Below, in pieces: positions 44,211 to 54,790 of a stretch of DNA of 64,000 nt. The DNA is from Poa pratensis (lineage: Eukaryota > Streptophyta > Magnoliopsida > Poales > Poaceae): NCBI GenBank assembly GCA_947311845.1, contig CAMZMU010000041.1, positions 116,710,796-116,774,795 on the forward strand. The letters run 5' to 3'. Below the pieces are notes generated by a model. It was not told the DNA's origin, searched no databases, and saw only the letters and a list, made by a program, of their open reading frames with translations. A program made the translations under genes and the position numbers. Every line of letters starts with the position of its first letter. Positions within the stretch are counted from its first letter, which is position 1.

Positions 44211-45478
44211 AGCCCAGGAGTCCAACTGGCCGTCGCCACCAACGACACCTCCGACTGCCACGTCACCGTTTGAGTGTTCGGTGTGATACACAACACAACT
44301 ACATGAGCATCATCGCCATATGTTTCTGGGTGCTGGTCGAAGTCGCCGTTAGTCACACCAACCAATACGGCAATAAGCCAATAACAACGTTGTCGACCTG
44401 CTGATGATAGCTGTCGAAAGACTAGGAGTTGTATTAACATGGCCAGACCAAACAAAGAAAAAAAAGACTAAAAGAAGTCATGATCATCTCTTGGCAACAG
44501 AAGATTTATCAGGAGCCAACACTTGACATCATTTGTTGATCATCCGAAGCTCCTCCCACGGGAGAATTCTGCGACTGGATTAAAAACTGGGAGAGCTAAG
44601 CCACACAGCATTTTGAAGCAAAATAAACAGCAGGGCAAGCATATCTGATGCGGCAAGAAATTGGAGGTCTCATACAAGGTCACCTTACAAAGTTTACTGG
44701 CAGAAGCCAGCGGCAGCATGAGTCATAATAAGAAGATTCAGGTTGCCTCATAGTGTATCACATTTCCTGTTGACTAGAGTAGCACCTGCTCTTCAGACTC
44801 GACTACAATATCAAGAAATGTTGTAGCAATATGGAACAATAAGATACAAATCCTACCTATCTCTAAGCTCCCTATAAATAGGGAAACAGGGGATGACCTG
44901 CTGTTATTTGGTCAATACAGTTCTATCTGTGACATCTTTCACTTGCCAAGAAAAAAGAGAGATTGCAAGCTTGTGACAGAAGGCAGTGTTCAATAAAAGC
45001 TTTATAATGGTAAAGAGAAATACGGGCGCAGCAAGGCATGCCTTTTCCTTCTAGTATACATCATGCTGTAAATAAACAAAAGGCCCACATATGAGCTAAT
45101 AAGCGTAAAATTAATCATCAGAGTTTGCAAATGACTTGTTTTGCTCAAGGAAACAACTTGCTGCAGAATATTGCTATTAGAATGGAAACTTGATCTTGAT
45201 TGGGAAATACATAGCATCACTGCACAAATGAGCCAATAATTCGGAGTAAAATCCCACAAAAGGTCTCCATCAGACAACGGTGTAGCATTGTTTCAGGTAT
45301 AACTTGTTCAGACGTACTACTACCTATTGTGCCAAATACTAGTGCACTGTTACCAATGAGAAGAAAATTGCACTGCATGTTTAACAAGATCGAACATACT
45401 GTTTGTGCTAGATCAAATCACCTGTATACAAATGGCTTGACTCCACGAGGATTTGACTGCAAACATCAGAAATTGACC
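44211..45478. repeat. Duplicated F-box flank, no gene
   Basis: 44610-45085 is the longer partner of 41455-41725. 45100-45440 matches 54160-54582 (AATGACTTGTTTT, ATACATAGC, TGCACAAATGAGCCA, GGTCTCCATCAGACAACG, GTTCAGAC, ATACAAATGGCTTGA). No conserved open frame was seen. Confidence 0.7.
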
Positions 45479-45481
45479 TAA

Positions 45482-45603
45482 GGATGCGGAAGTGGGAATC
45501 CCACTTATAGTGTATTTTGGGTCTTTTAGTTCAAAAAAAATGTCAAAAAATTGCACTAGAAATACACAAATATACTATAAGTGGGATCCCACTTTTGCAT
45601 CCC
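45482..45603. mobile_element. Short MITE, 122 bp, TAA target duplication
   Basis: Terminal inverted repeats of about 35 bp (GGATGCGGAAGTGGGAATCC and the reverse of the other end, GGGATGCAAAAGTGGGATCC) are flanked by TAA at 45479-45481 and 45604-45606. The 3-bp TAA target suggests a PIF/Harbinger-derived (Tourist-like) MITE. Confidence 0.75.
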
Positions 45604-45611
45604 TAATTTGA

Positions 45612-46335
45612 CAGTAAGCATGTATGGCAGAATCCAAATCGTCAAGAACACGAGAAGGGCTTACAACGTGTGTTTGTCCATGAAACTGGCATAACAGTGG
45701 CACATGAGCAAACTTGATGGATGTCAAGCTTGTCATAGAAATTGGCAAAGGAAAGAGTAACCAAGAATGCACGACACAAGGAGGACAAAAGGATATAAGT
45801 ACCTTCAGGCAGCATTATTCTCATGAGACTGATAAGAGATGTACAGCATAGTGCTCTGGCAAACTATCCAGGAGACCACCACATAAGAAACTACTAGTGC
45901 TCAAACTTTGTCCAACAACACAAACTTTATTGGAGCTCCAGGTAAAAGATTGGCAAAGTCGCCCAGCAAAACTCTCCTCTTAGCAGAACTCGTGAAATTG
46001 ATGACACATGCAGAACTCACGAAACAGATGACACATGTACAGCCAGGTTCCATGTAAGGCTACTTATTACACTGACATAAAGAACAGAAACTGTTTGGCA
46101 AAACAAAGAGACAGCCGCGGCAATTAAATTAGCAGTATACAAGACATAGTAGCAACATCAATCTCGAAAAGAAGTTATGAAGCAACGGAAGATCTTCAGA
46201 GTTTTTGATAGGTGCTGCCTGAAGTGAAGTGGGGAGCAGACTACAAACTCTGCTGTTGATGCTGGAGAACTCTTTTCTCTCTGCACTTAGTACCCCTCAA
46301 AGAAATCACTTTCCTGAATTCTCTGAGAGATTATC
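45612..46335. repeat. Duplicated F-box flank, partner of 62.9-63.3 kb
   Basis: 45829-46335 matches 62886-63345 almost throughout (ATGTACAGCATAGTGCTCTG, AAACTATCCAGGAGACCACC, ACACATGTACAGCCAGGTTC, TCTCGAAAAGAAGTTATGAA). 45612-45800 also matches 46345-46520. No gene is recognised. Confidence 0.8.
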
Positions 46336-47115
46336 GTAGGGTGCGTGCAGTAAGCATATATGGCAGCATCCAAATCGTCGAGAAAATGAGAAAGGCTTAC
46401 AAAGTGTGTTTAGTCCAAGAAACTAGCATAACAGTGGCATGGAATTGGTGAAAGAAACAATTAACCAACAAATGCATGACTAGATAAGGATAAAAAGGGG
46501 GAAGAAAAAAGATACACACAGTATAATCCTAAGTTATGCAAGTTAGTAACTAGCGAGATGAGTGGTCAACAAACAATTCGTACACCACTTCAAGAAGAAA
46601 ATATCATCATGGTGAATCTTGCAGCAACTGCAACAGATCCAACAAACGCACAATGGTGAAAGAACAGCATGAGCTTTATCAAGTATATCAGTAAAGCAGA
46701 TAGCACTGAAAAGCATGCGGCTGAAGACTCTTTCTACAACACACAATTGGAGCACACACTTGCTATCTTTCTCGCATTATCATTAAAACAGGGCCAATAA
46801 GGAGAGGAGACAATGCCAGTAAATAATTACGTGCAGGCATGCACGATTACTATATGCCTTAATCATGGGATCCTCTCTGAAACAGCTACCTACAGAATTA
46901 ACTAACTTGGTCTTGTGTGATAGAAATCAGTACTTGAAATGGCAGGCAGGATCCATCTCATGTACAAACTAGCAAAATTGTGACGTCGGTATAATGCATA
47001 GCCTACACATAACAAAGTAAAAACAATCAAAGGGGCTCAGGCATGTACAGCGTGGTTAAGAATTACACCAAGGTTTCCACTCCTCAAAATATAATTAACA
47101 GAAGCACTTGCGATA
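46336..47115 (-). repeat. Inverted-duplication arm (partner of 14980-15172 + 40865-41450)
   Basis: On the minus strand it follows the order of the left arm from GTGGAAACCTT through TACTGATTTCTATC, CAAGTTAGTTAATT and on to CTAAACACACTTTGTAAGCC. It is uninterrupted where the other arm holds the Copia element, giving a clean empty site (ACCAAGTTAGTTAATT). Confidence 0.85.
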
Positions 47116-47510
47116 ATCACTATAGCCTTGCACTACTCTGTCACCAAACTACAAGGACAGTGCAGTCTACTAGCATGTGCACCGTTGGCCAAAAAGATGC
47201 AGAAAATAACAAAATAATACCTAACAATGTTCTTGGTCACATAAGCTGTTCTAATGTTTATCTTTGTTTGTTAGCCTCCCAGCTTCAGCCTCTTACAAAT
47301 CTGAATCCTGACGATACTACGCCAAGTCTTGCAGTATTTGTGCAAGGGCATCCATCACCATCAGGAAAAGCACTCTCCCATGGAAAATTATGAGAGATCT
47401 CGATGTGTAGGTGACAGCCTCCAAGACGTGAAGCACCCTTAAGTTTGAGTGTACTCACTCATTTCTCACCTATGCTTATACTAATTGCAGTTGGTTACCA
47501 TAGAGTTGTA
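47116..47510. other. F-box flank, no gene seen
   Basis: It is unique within the window as far as could be seen. The open frame 47043-47393 on the plus strand has no recognised domain and its equivalent is not kept in the other arm, so it is not called. Confidence 0.5.
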
Positions 47511-47545
47511 TAAGACTTCATCAATTCGCAGTGGAAAGAATGGTA

Positions 47546-47637
47546 CTCCCTCCGATCCGAAATTTATGTCGCCAGGGGTACGCTTTTTGTACTACACCGG
47601 TACAGTTTGTGCGGCAGTTTTTGTGAACCGGAGGGAG
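47546..47637. mobile_element. Stowaway-like MITE, 92 bp
   Basis: It begins CTCCCTCCGATCCG and ends with the inverted CTCCCTCCGGTTCAC, flanked by TA (47544-47545 and 47638-47639). The paralogous sequence near 11075 is uninterrupted here. Confidence 0.85.
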
Positions 47638-47640
47638 TAC

Positions 47641-49167
47641 CTACATTTTCTATTCCTGCAAATTTGGTTCTCTCATCACAATCACGGTGACCATTTACTC
47701 CGTCAGATATTGGTTCTGGAGTATGTACATACACTGCTGAAAACCTGTAACTTGATATGTATACATTTTGTTACAGTTACCAGGCCTAGACTTGATCTCT
47801 TATGTGGTCCCTCGTCTTGAAACAATCTTAATTAGGCGCAATATTTGCCCAGACATTGACTAGTATATGCTTGTTAGTCTCAAACTGTCCCACTAGCTCT
47901 AGACCTGCCCTCATCATCTGCTCGTCAGTTAACTCTTTTGGGAGATGAATTTAGAGATTGGATGAAAGCGGGGAGAGAAAACTGTAGATTTTGAACATGG
48001 GAAGACTAAGTTACTATCTTAAGATGTATTTACAATAAAATTAATCATGGACAACATGGTTACTGCTACTGCAAGAAATTGGAGTTTCATTACATGAAAT
48101 CCACTCACCCACTTAAGGACCACAACAAGAATATATTGTCAAGCTTACTGACAAAAGCCAAAAGCCAAGATGACTATGAAAAAACAAGCAGCAGTGCACC
48201 CAAACAGCTACTGGATAGTGAATAATAACACAAGTGATCGGTGATGACAAGACACAGTTGGTCATCTTTGCTCTTGCCCTAAGCATATTCAACCATATGT
48301 CGTTAAAGCGTCGCATCATAGTTCTGCAAACATAGATTTCATCAAATACAACTTTCGATATGATTAAAGCATTCAATCATCTGCTTGGTGCACTGACTAG
48401 TATATTATTACTTCAGAGTTGTTCCCGAATCAAAAATAAAATGAGATATAGATGTACATTTTGTATTCCTGCAAATTTGATTCTTTCATCGCAATCACGG
48501 TGACCATTTACTCCATCAGATATTGGTTCTGGAGTATGAACATACACTGCTGAAAACCTGGAACTTGATATGTATACATTTTTTTACGGTTAGCAGACCT
48601 AGAGTTGATTTCTTATCTGGTCCCTTGTCTTAAAACAATCTTAATTAGGCGCATTGACTACTATATGCTGGTTATGTACCCAATTGTCCCAACTAGCTCT
48701 AGACATGCCCTCACCATCTGCACATCAACAGTAACTCTTTGGGGACATGGATTTAGAGACTGGATCGAATAGGCGAGAGCAAACTGTAGAGTTTCAACAC
48801 GGGAAGACTAAGTTAATATTTTCAGCTATATTTTCAAGAAAATGAAGCAATACCACATGCTTACTGCTACCGCAAGAAATTGGAGGTTCACTACATGAAA
48901 CCCATTCACCCCTTAAGCTCGACAACATGAATATATTATCAAGCTTACTGACAAAAGCCAAAAGCCAAGATGACTGTCAGAAAACAAGCAGCACCTAAAC
49001 AGCTACTGGACAGTGCATACTAACACAAGTGATCGGTGATGACAAGACACAGTTGGTCATCTTTGCTCTTGGTCTAAGCATATTCAGCCATATGTTGTCA
49101 AAGCGTTGCATCATAGCTCTGCAACACATAGATTTCCATCACATACAACTTTCAATAAGATTAAAGC
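47641..49167 (-). repeat. Tandem duplication of the F-box terminal-exon region, period about 0.8 kb
   Basis: Two consecutive copies are anchored by TATTCCTGCAAATTTG (47650s, 48465), GATCGGTGATGACAAGACAC (48237, 49031) and ATTAAAGCATTCAAT (48363, 49160). On the minus strand each carries the F-box intron end and last exon (GTTTGCAG|AACTATGATG and GTTGCAG|AGCTATGATG), where a TGA follows at once. The more upstream copy is split by the 49175-52810 insertion. Confidence 0.75.
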
Positions 49168-49194
49168 ATTCAATTCGGACGCGGCGATTTGGGC

Positions 49195-52100
49195 CAACAA
49201 CAACAACAACAAAAGCTTTTTTCCCAAACAAGTTGGGGTAGGCTAGAGTTGAAACCCATAAGATCTCGAAACCAGGTCATGGTTCTGGCACATGGATAGC
49301 TAACTTCCACGCAGCCCTATCCATGGCTAGTTCTTTGGTGATATTCCAATCCTTCAGATCTCTCTTAACAGACTCCTCCCATGTCAAGTTTGGCCTACCA
49401 CGACCCCTCTTAACATTCTCATCCCGCTTTATCCGTCCGGTATGCAATGGCGCTTCCGGAGGCCTACGTTCTATATGACCAAACCATCTTAGACGGTGTT
49501 GGACAACCTTCTCTTCAATTGGTGCTACCCCAACTCTCTCACGTATATCATCATTCCTAACCCGGTCCTTTCTTGTGTGGCCACATATCCATCTCAACAT
49601 GCGCATCTCCGCTACACCTAACTGTTGGATATGTCGTCTCTTGGTCGGCCAACATTCTGCGCCATACAACATCGCAGGTCGAATCGCCGTCCTATAGAAC
49701 TTGCCTTTTAGCTTTTGTGGCACTTTCCTATCACAGAGGACGCCAGAAGCTTGGCGCCACTTCATCCAACCAGCTTTGATTCGATGACTCACATCTTCAT
49801 CGATATCACCATCCTTCTGGAGCATAGACCCCAAATATCGGAAGGTGTCTTTCTCAGGTACCACCTGTCCATCAAGCCTAACCTCTTCCTCCTCGTGCCT
49901 AGTAGTACTGAAACTGCACCTCATGTACTCAGTTTTGGTTCTACTAAGCTTAAAACCTTTCGATTCTAGAGTCCGCCTCCACAGCTCTAACTTTCTATTA
50001 ACCCCCGCCCGACTATCGTCAATTAGCACCACATCATCCGCAAAGAGCATACACCATGGGATATATCCTTGTATATCCCCTGTGACCTCATCCATCACCA
50101 AAGTAAAGAGATAAGGGCAGCTGACCCCTGGTGCAGTCCTATTTTAATTGGAAAGTCATCGGTGTCGCCATCACTTGTTCGAACACTTGTCACAACATTA
50201 TCATACATATCCTTAATGAGGGTAATGTACTTTGTTGGGACTTTGTGTTTCTCCAAGGCCCACCACATGACATTCCGTGGTATCTTATCATACGCCTTCT
50301 TCAAGTCAATGAACACCATATGAAGATCCTTCTTCTTCTCCCTGTATCTCTCCATAAGTTGTCGTACCAAGAAGATGGCTTCCATGGTAGACCTCCCAGG
50401 CATGAAACCAAATTGATTTTTGGTCACGCTTGTCAATCTTCTTAAACGGTGCTCAATGACTCTCTCCCATAGCTTCATTGTATGGCTCATCAACTTGATT
50501 CCACGGTAATTAGTGCAAATTTGAACATCCCCCTTGTTCTTGAAGATTGACACTAATGTACTCCGCCTCCATTCTTCGGGCATCTTGTTTGACCGAAAAA
50601 TGAGGTTGAAAAGTTTAGTTAGCCATACTATCGCTATGTCTCCAAGGCCTCTCCACACCTCGATGGGGATACCATCAGGGCCCATTGCCTTGCCTCCTTT
50701 CATCCTCTTCAAAGTCTCCCTAACCTCAGCCTCCTGGATACGCCGCACAAAGCGTCGGCTGGTATCATCAGAGGAATCGTCTAGCTCAATGGTAGAGCTC
50801 TCATTCTCTCCATTGAACAGGTCGTCGAAGTACTCTCGCCATCTACGCTTGATCTCTTCGTCCTTCACGAGGAGTTGATCCGCTCCGTCCTTTATGCATT
50901 TGACTTGGTTGACATCCCTCGTCTTCCTTTCTCTCGTCTTCGCCATCTTATAGATGTCTCTTTCGCCTTCCTTCGTGTTTAGACGCTGGTAGAGGTCCTC
51001 ATACGCCCGACCCCTTGCCTCGCTCACCGCTCGCTTTGCGGCCTTCTTTGCCCCCTTGTATATCTCCATGTTGGTTGCGCTCCTGTCCAGGTATAGGCGT
51101 CTGAAACAGTCATTCTTCTCCTTAATAGCCTTCTGGACCTCAACGTTCCACCACCAGGTATCCTTAGCATCCCTTCTACTTCCCCTGGTCACCCCAAACT
51201 CCTCTGATGCAATCTTCCGAATGCAAGTCGCCATCCTCATCCACATACTGTTTGCATCGCCTCCTTCCTCCCAAGGGCCCTCCTTAAAAACTCTCTCCTT
51301 AAATGCTTGAGCTGCCTCTCCCTTTAATTTCCACCACTTTGTTCTAGCAACTTTTGGGCGCTTATCCCGCTGGACACGAATCAAAAAACGGAAGTCAGCC
51401 ACCACCAGCTTATGTTGATGGACAACACTCTCTCCAGGTATCGCCTTACAATCAAGGCAAGCGCGTCTATCTTCTCTTCGAGAGAGGAAAAAATCAATCT
51501 GGCTAGAGTGTTGGTCACTACTGAAAGTCACTAGGTGGGATTCTCTCTTTCTAAAGAGGGTGTTAGCTACGACCATGTCGTAGGCTAGGGCGAAGCTTAA
51601 GACATCCTCCCCTTCTTGGTTCCTGATGCCATAGCCAAAGCCCCCATGCACCCCTTCAAAACCTGTGTTAGATGTACCCACATGGCCATTGAGGTCTCCT
51701 CCTATGAAGAGCTTCTCACCAGTAGGTACTCTCCTAACAAAGTCCTCGAGACCTTCCCAGAACTCTCTCTTGGTGCTCTCGTTGTGGCCTACTTGCAGGG
51801 CATACGCGCTGGTAACATTGAGAACTAAGTCCCCAACAACCAGCTTGACTAGGATAATCCGGTCTCCTTGCCTCTTGACGTCCACTACTCCATCCTTGAG
51901 GCTCTTGTTGATCAAGATGCCTACCCCATTTTTGTTTGAGGTTGTCCCCGTGTACCACAGCTTAAAGCCGGTATCCTCCACCTTCTTCGCCTTATGTCCC
52001 TTCCATTTGGTCTCTTGGACGCATAGGACATCAACACGCCTCCTTATCGCCGTATCAACTAACTCCCGTAACTTGCCCGTCAGGGACCCTACGTTCCAGC

Positions 52101-52480
52101 TACCTAAGCGGATCCTCCTAGGCTCGGCTAACTTCCTTACCCTCCGCACTCGTCGAGTCAAATGCGAAGACCCTTGCTCATTTTTCACTACACTCGGGCG
52201 TCGATGCAGCGCGCCACTAAGGATGCGACGACCCGATCCTTGCTCACTTATCACCGTATCCAGATCAAGATACGGCGCGCCACCAAGGGGGTGGCGGCCC
52301 GGCCCTTGCCCATTTGACACCACACCCGGGTTTCGATATGGCGCGTCGCAAAGAGGGTTACGCCCCAACGAGGTTCTTTTGGGTTTCATCTCCATAAGAG
52401 TGGCTGGGTTTTTTTCGTTGGCTTGCCAAGCCTATCACAACCCTCCTCCTTTATCCGGGCTTGGGACCGGCTATGTTGAG
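49195..52480 (-). mobile_element. RTE-clade LINE, near full length
   Basis: A single ORF with endonuclease and RT, a short 3' UTR (CCTACCCCAACTTGTTTGGG) and a GTTGTTGTTG tail (49210-49195 reversed) instead of poly(A) are hallmarks of plant RTE elements. The 5' end carries GCCGGTCCCAAGCCCGGATA. The total is about 3.3 kb, normal for the clade. It lies inside the intron of F-box copy 3, in the same orientation. Confidence 0.88.
49277..52395 (-). pseudogene. RTE ORF: endonuclease and reverse transcriptase, one frameshift
   Basis: Starts at ATG 52395. Residues about 12-80 hold three 22-residue repeats (RNPLCDAPYRNPGVVSNGQG and two relatives). An EEP endonuclease follows from about residue 95 (LGSWNVGSLTGKLREL, CVQETKWKG, GGDLNGHVG, SSDQHSSQIDFFLSRR). 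The RT follows with KAMGPDGIPIEVWRGLGD, NYRGIKLMSH, FGFMPGRST and FIDLKKAYD. Near 50117 the motif expected to read QGS-x-LSPYLF is damaged by what looks like a 4-base loss. The frame then continues at 50101 with [13 protein letters not shown] to VPEP and TAG at 49277. The protein would nick DNA and reverse-transcribe its own RNA at the cut. Apart from this one lesion the frame of about 1,030 codons is open, so this is a fairly recent insertion. Confidence 0.85.
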
Positions 52481-52897
52481 ACAAAATAAATTCAAAATAA
52501 ATTTTTTGCATGTAGTCCAACACATTTCAAGTCAGCACAAAAAGTTACGCGATGAAAAAACTTTTTTTGCAACCTGTGCAAAAAAGACAAATTCGGACAT
52601 GCTGAAATGTACATATACGTGTCAGCATTTTGTCTTTTTTGCACATGCTGAAAAGACAAATTTTTTCACCATGCCAATTTTTGTGCTAACACATCACGCT
52701 GTAAGGTACATCCGAATTTTTTTCTGGAATTTTTTGACATTCTGAAAAAAAAAACCAAAATAAATTACCTAATGGGTGCATCTAGACCCACCACCCGGTT
52801 TGAATATCCGATTCAATGATCTGTTTGGTGCACTGACTAGTATATAATTACTTAAGAGTTGTTGCCGAATCACAAAACAAATGAGACATAGTTATAC

Positions 52898-54011
52898 CTT
52901 GTGGATTGTAAAAACTCATGTATGGAAGTAAAGTACGGATTTTCTCTCTTCCATATCTTCTTCCACTGTAGCGTCTTGAGGTCAATCTCGTAGATGCCAA
53001 GGTCTGTGTTCACAAAAATGATATTGCAGCCCTCCACAGATCCAATCAATGTAAGCCTGCTCTCTGAATTTAGAATTGGGAGAAGTTCCTTAAGATTGAT
53101 TCCTTCACATTCAGTCCAGGACGCAACTCCATCAGCACCCAGCTGTCTTGACTACAGGTAGAGGGTTAACCCATCCACATATGCAAAGCCCAAACTGCCA
53201 TCCTTCATCTTCATGAGGATGGTGGCACCGGCAGTATCAACTACCGTTCGAGGAGGGTCAATCAGCGATAAGCAATTATAGCTCAAGTCAAATTTGAGAA
53301 TTCCTGCGCGATCATCCTCATCTTTGTACACAAGCATGAAGTAAAGCGCGTCTTCAACGAGGACAGAACATGTTGGCTCAATGTATAGACCATCAGCCTC
53401 AAAATGATCTGAACACACCTCAGACGGCTCGGTGCATTCACCCGTCTCCAGCGAGTGGAGCCACACGCTTGCGACAGTGCCACCATCAGGATCGTTTTCC
53501 AGCCCAACAAAGACGATCCGGAGAGGGCCATCATGACACGCGCGGTGGTCGCAGCCGGCGACGGCGCAGAGCACCGCGGCCCCATAGCTTCTGAAGTTGT
53601 AGTGCGCGCCCAGGTCCCAGCAGCACCCCGTCATGGGGTCCAGTACGACGAGCGAGACCAGATAGAAATCCCTGTACCCGATGGCGACGCGGCCGTGGCG
53701 GCAGTCCAACGGTCGCCTCCGTAGGACCTCCAGTGATGGTCGTCGGGAACGCGCGCGCAGAACTTGGTGGTGGTGACGAAGAGCGGATCCTCCTCCGAGA
53801 CGAAGTGCGGACCGGATTGGAAGAATCCGAGCATGGGGGCGGCGCCGTGGAAGTCGCGGTAGCGGCCGTGGAAGGCGGAGCCGGTGAGGAGGGCGAGCCA
53901 GAGCTTGCTGGCGAGGGAGGCGCGCACGAGGCACGCGGGGTCGTCCGGAGGGAGGCGGAGGAAGATCTCCTCGAGAAGCTCTTCCGGCAGCGTCAGCGGC
54001 GGCGGCGGCAT
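52898..54011 (-). pseudogene. F-box protein gene, copy 3, exon 1 (frameshift and stop)
   Basis: ATG at 54011-54009 begins MPPPPLTLPEELLEE, then the F-box (IFLRLPPDDPACLV, SKLWLALLTGS). Near 53712 the frame shifts from one ending in GGDRW to one containing LDCRHGRVAIG, which runs on through CDHRACHDGPLR and SIRDE-like positions to LTLYL. There TAG (53156-53154) replaces the Trp codon present in copies 1 and 2 (LTLYLWSR). The frame is open again to IRTLLPYMSFYNPQ at the donor after 52898 (CAAG|GTATAAC). The intron leads to last exons in the duplicated region at 49.1 and 48.3 kb. F-box proteins recruit substrates to SCF ubiquitin ligases, but this copy can yield only truncated products. Confidence 0.85.
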
Positions 54012-54119
54012 GGTCGATGGAGGCGGCGGCGAGGGTTTGGACGGGTGGGGAATTTTGGACGGGTAGAAGGGGACGGTTACCGACAGGTGGGGCCGGCGAG
54101 ACAGGGAGAGTGTTTTTTT

Positions 54120-54577
54120 TTAACGGGCAAGGGTCCGAAAGGAGCCAGGGACTGCATTACACTAAGCATGATCAGAGTTCTCAAATGACTTGTTTTTCTC
54201 ACGAAACACCTTGCATTGTGTGCATTTCCTAGCTCATAACAGTGCATCCACCCATGCAAAGTTGCACCATGACAAGTGAAGATCAATATATTTGTAGTTT
54301 AGTTTGTAGTATAACGGCAACTTGATCTTTATTGTAAAATACATAGCCTTTCGCTGCACAAATGAGCCAGTGATTCAGGAGTAAAATCCCATAGTAGGTC
54401 TCCATCAGACAACGTCTAGTGTTATTTGAGGTACAACTTGTTCAGACATAGTGCTACTTTTTGTGCTACATCCTAGTGCATTGCTACAGGTTAGAAGAAA
54501 ATTACACTGCACATTTAGCGATCTCGCGCATACTGTTTGTGCCAGAATCAAATCAGTAATCACCCATATACAAATGG

Positions 54578-54631
<54 letters not shown>

Positions 54632-54790
54632 GGCCGGCTAACCACACTAGTTACTCATCATTCAGTCCAGGATGGTCCTGGACAGTGTCCCCCAGCCAGG
54701 TCATCAATATAACGATCTGCTAATTGATGAAGCTTCCTGGAGAGTAGCACTTCAATTGGACCAGCGACATTAGAATTTGACGCGGCGCAT
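54120..54790. repeat. F-box flank (partner of 45.1-45.4 kb) with (GA)n
   Basis: 54160-54582 matches 45100-45440. A (GA) run of about 48 bases at 54581-54629 replaces the rest of the match. 54630-54789 has no partner and no gene. Confidence 0.7.
54581..54629 (+). repeat. (GA)n microsatellite
   Basis: About 24 uninterrupted GA units. Confidence 0.95.

Larger units (their letters stand above)
49175..52810. mobile_element. Composite insertion with 7-bp direct repeats (RTE LINE plus MULE-like DNA)
   Basis: ATTCAAT occurs directly at 49168-49174 and 52811-52817. The uninserted paralogue near 48370 reads straight through (GCATTCAATCATCTGCTTGG). Only 20-odd bases (TCGGACGCGGCGATTTGGGCC) lie left of the RTE tail, while 52485-52810 on the right is AT-rich with repeated palindrome-like TTTTGCACA/TGTGCAAAA motifs. 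The outer ends show little inverted similarity, so the Mutator-like label is tentative. Confidence 0.5.

Noticed and set aside
47043..47393. 116-codon plus-strand open frame
   Set aside because: Not kept in the inverted duplicate arm and no recognised domain.
51665..52489. Long plus-strand open frame
   Set aside because: It is the antisense shadow of the RTE endonuclease ORF, which has clear motifs on the minus strand.
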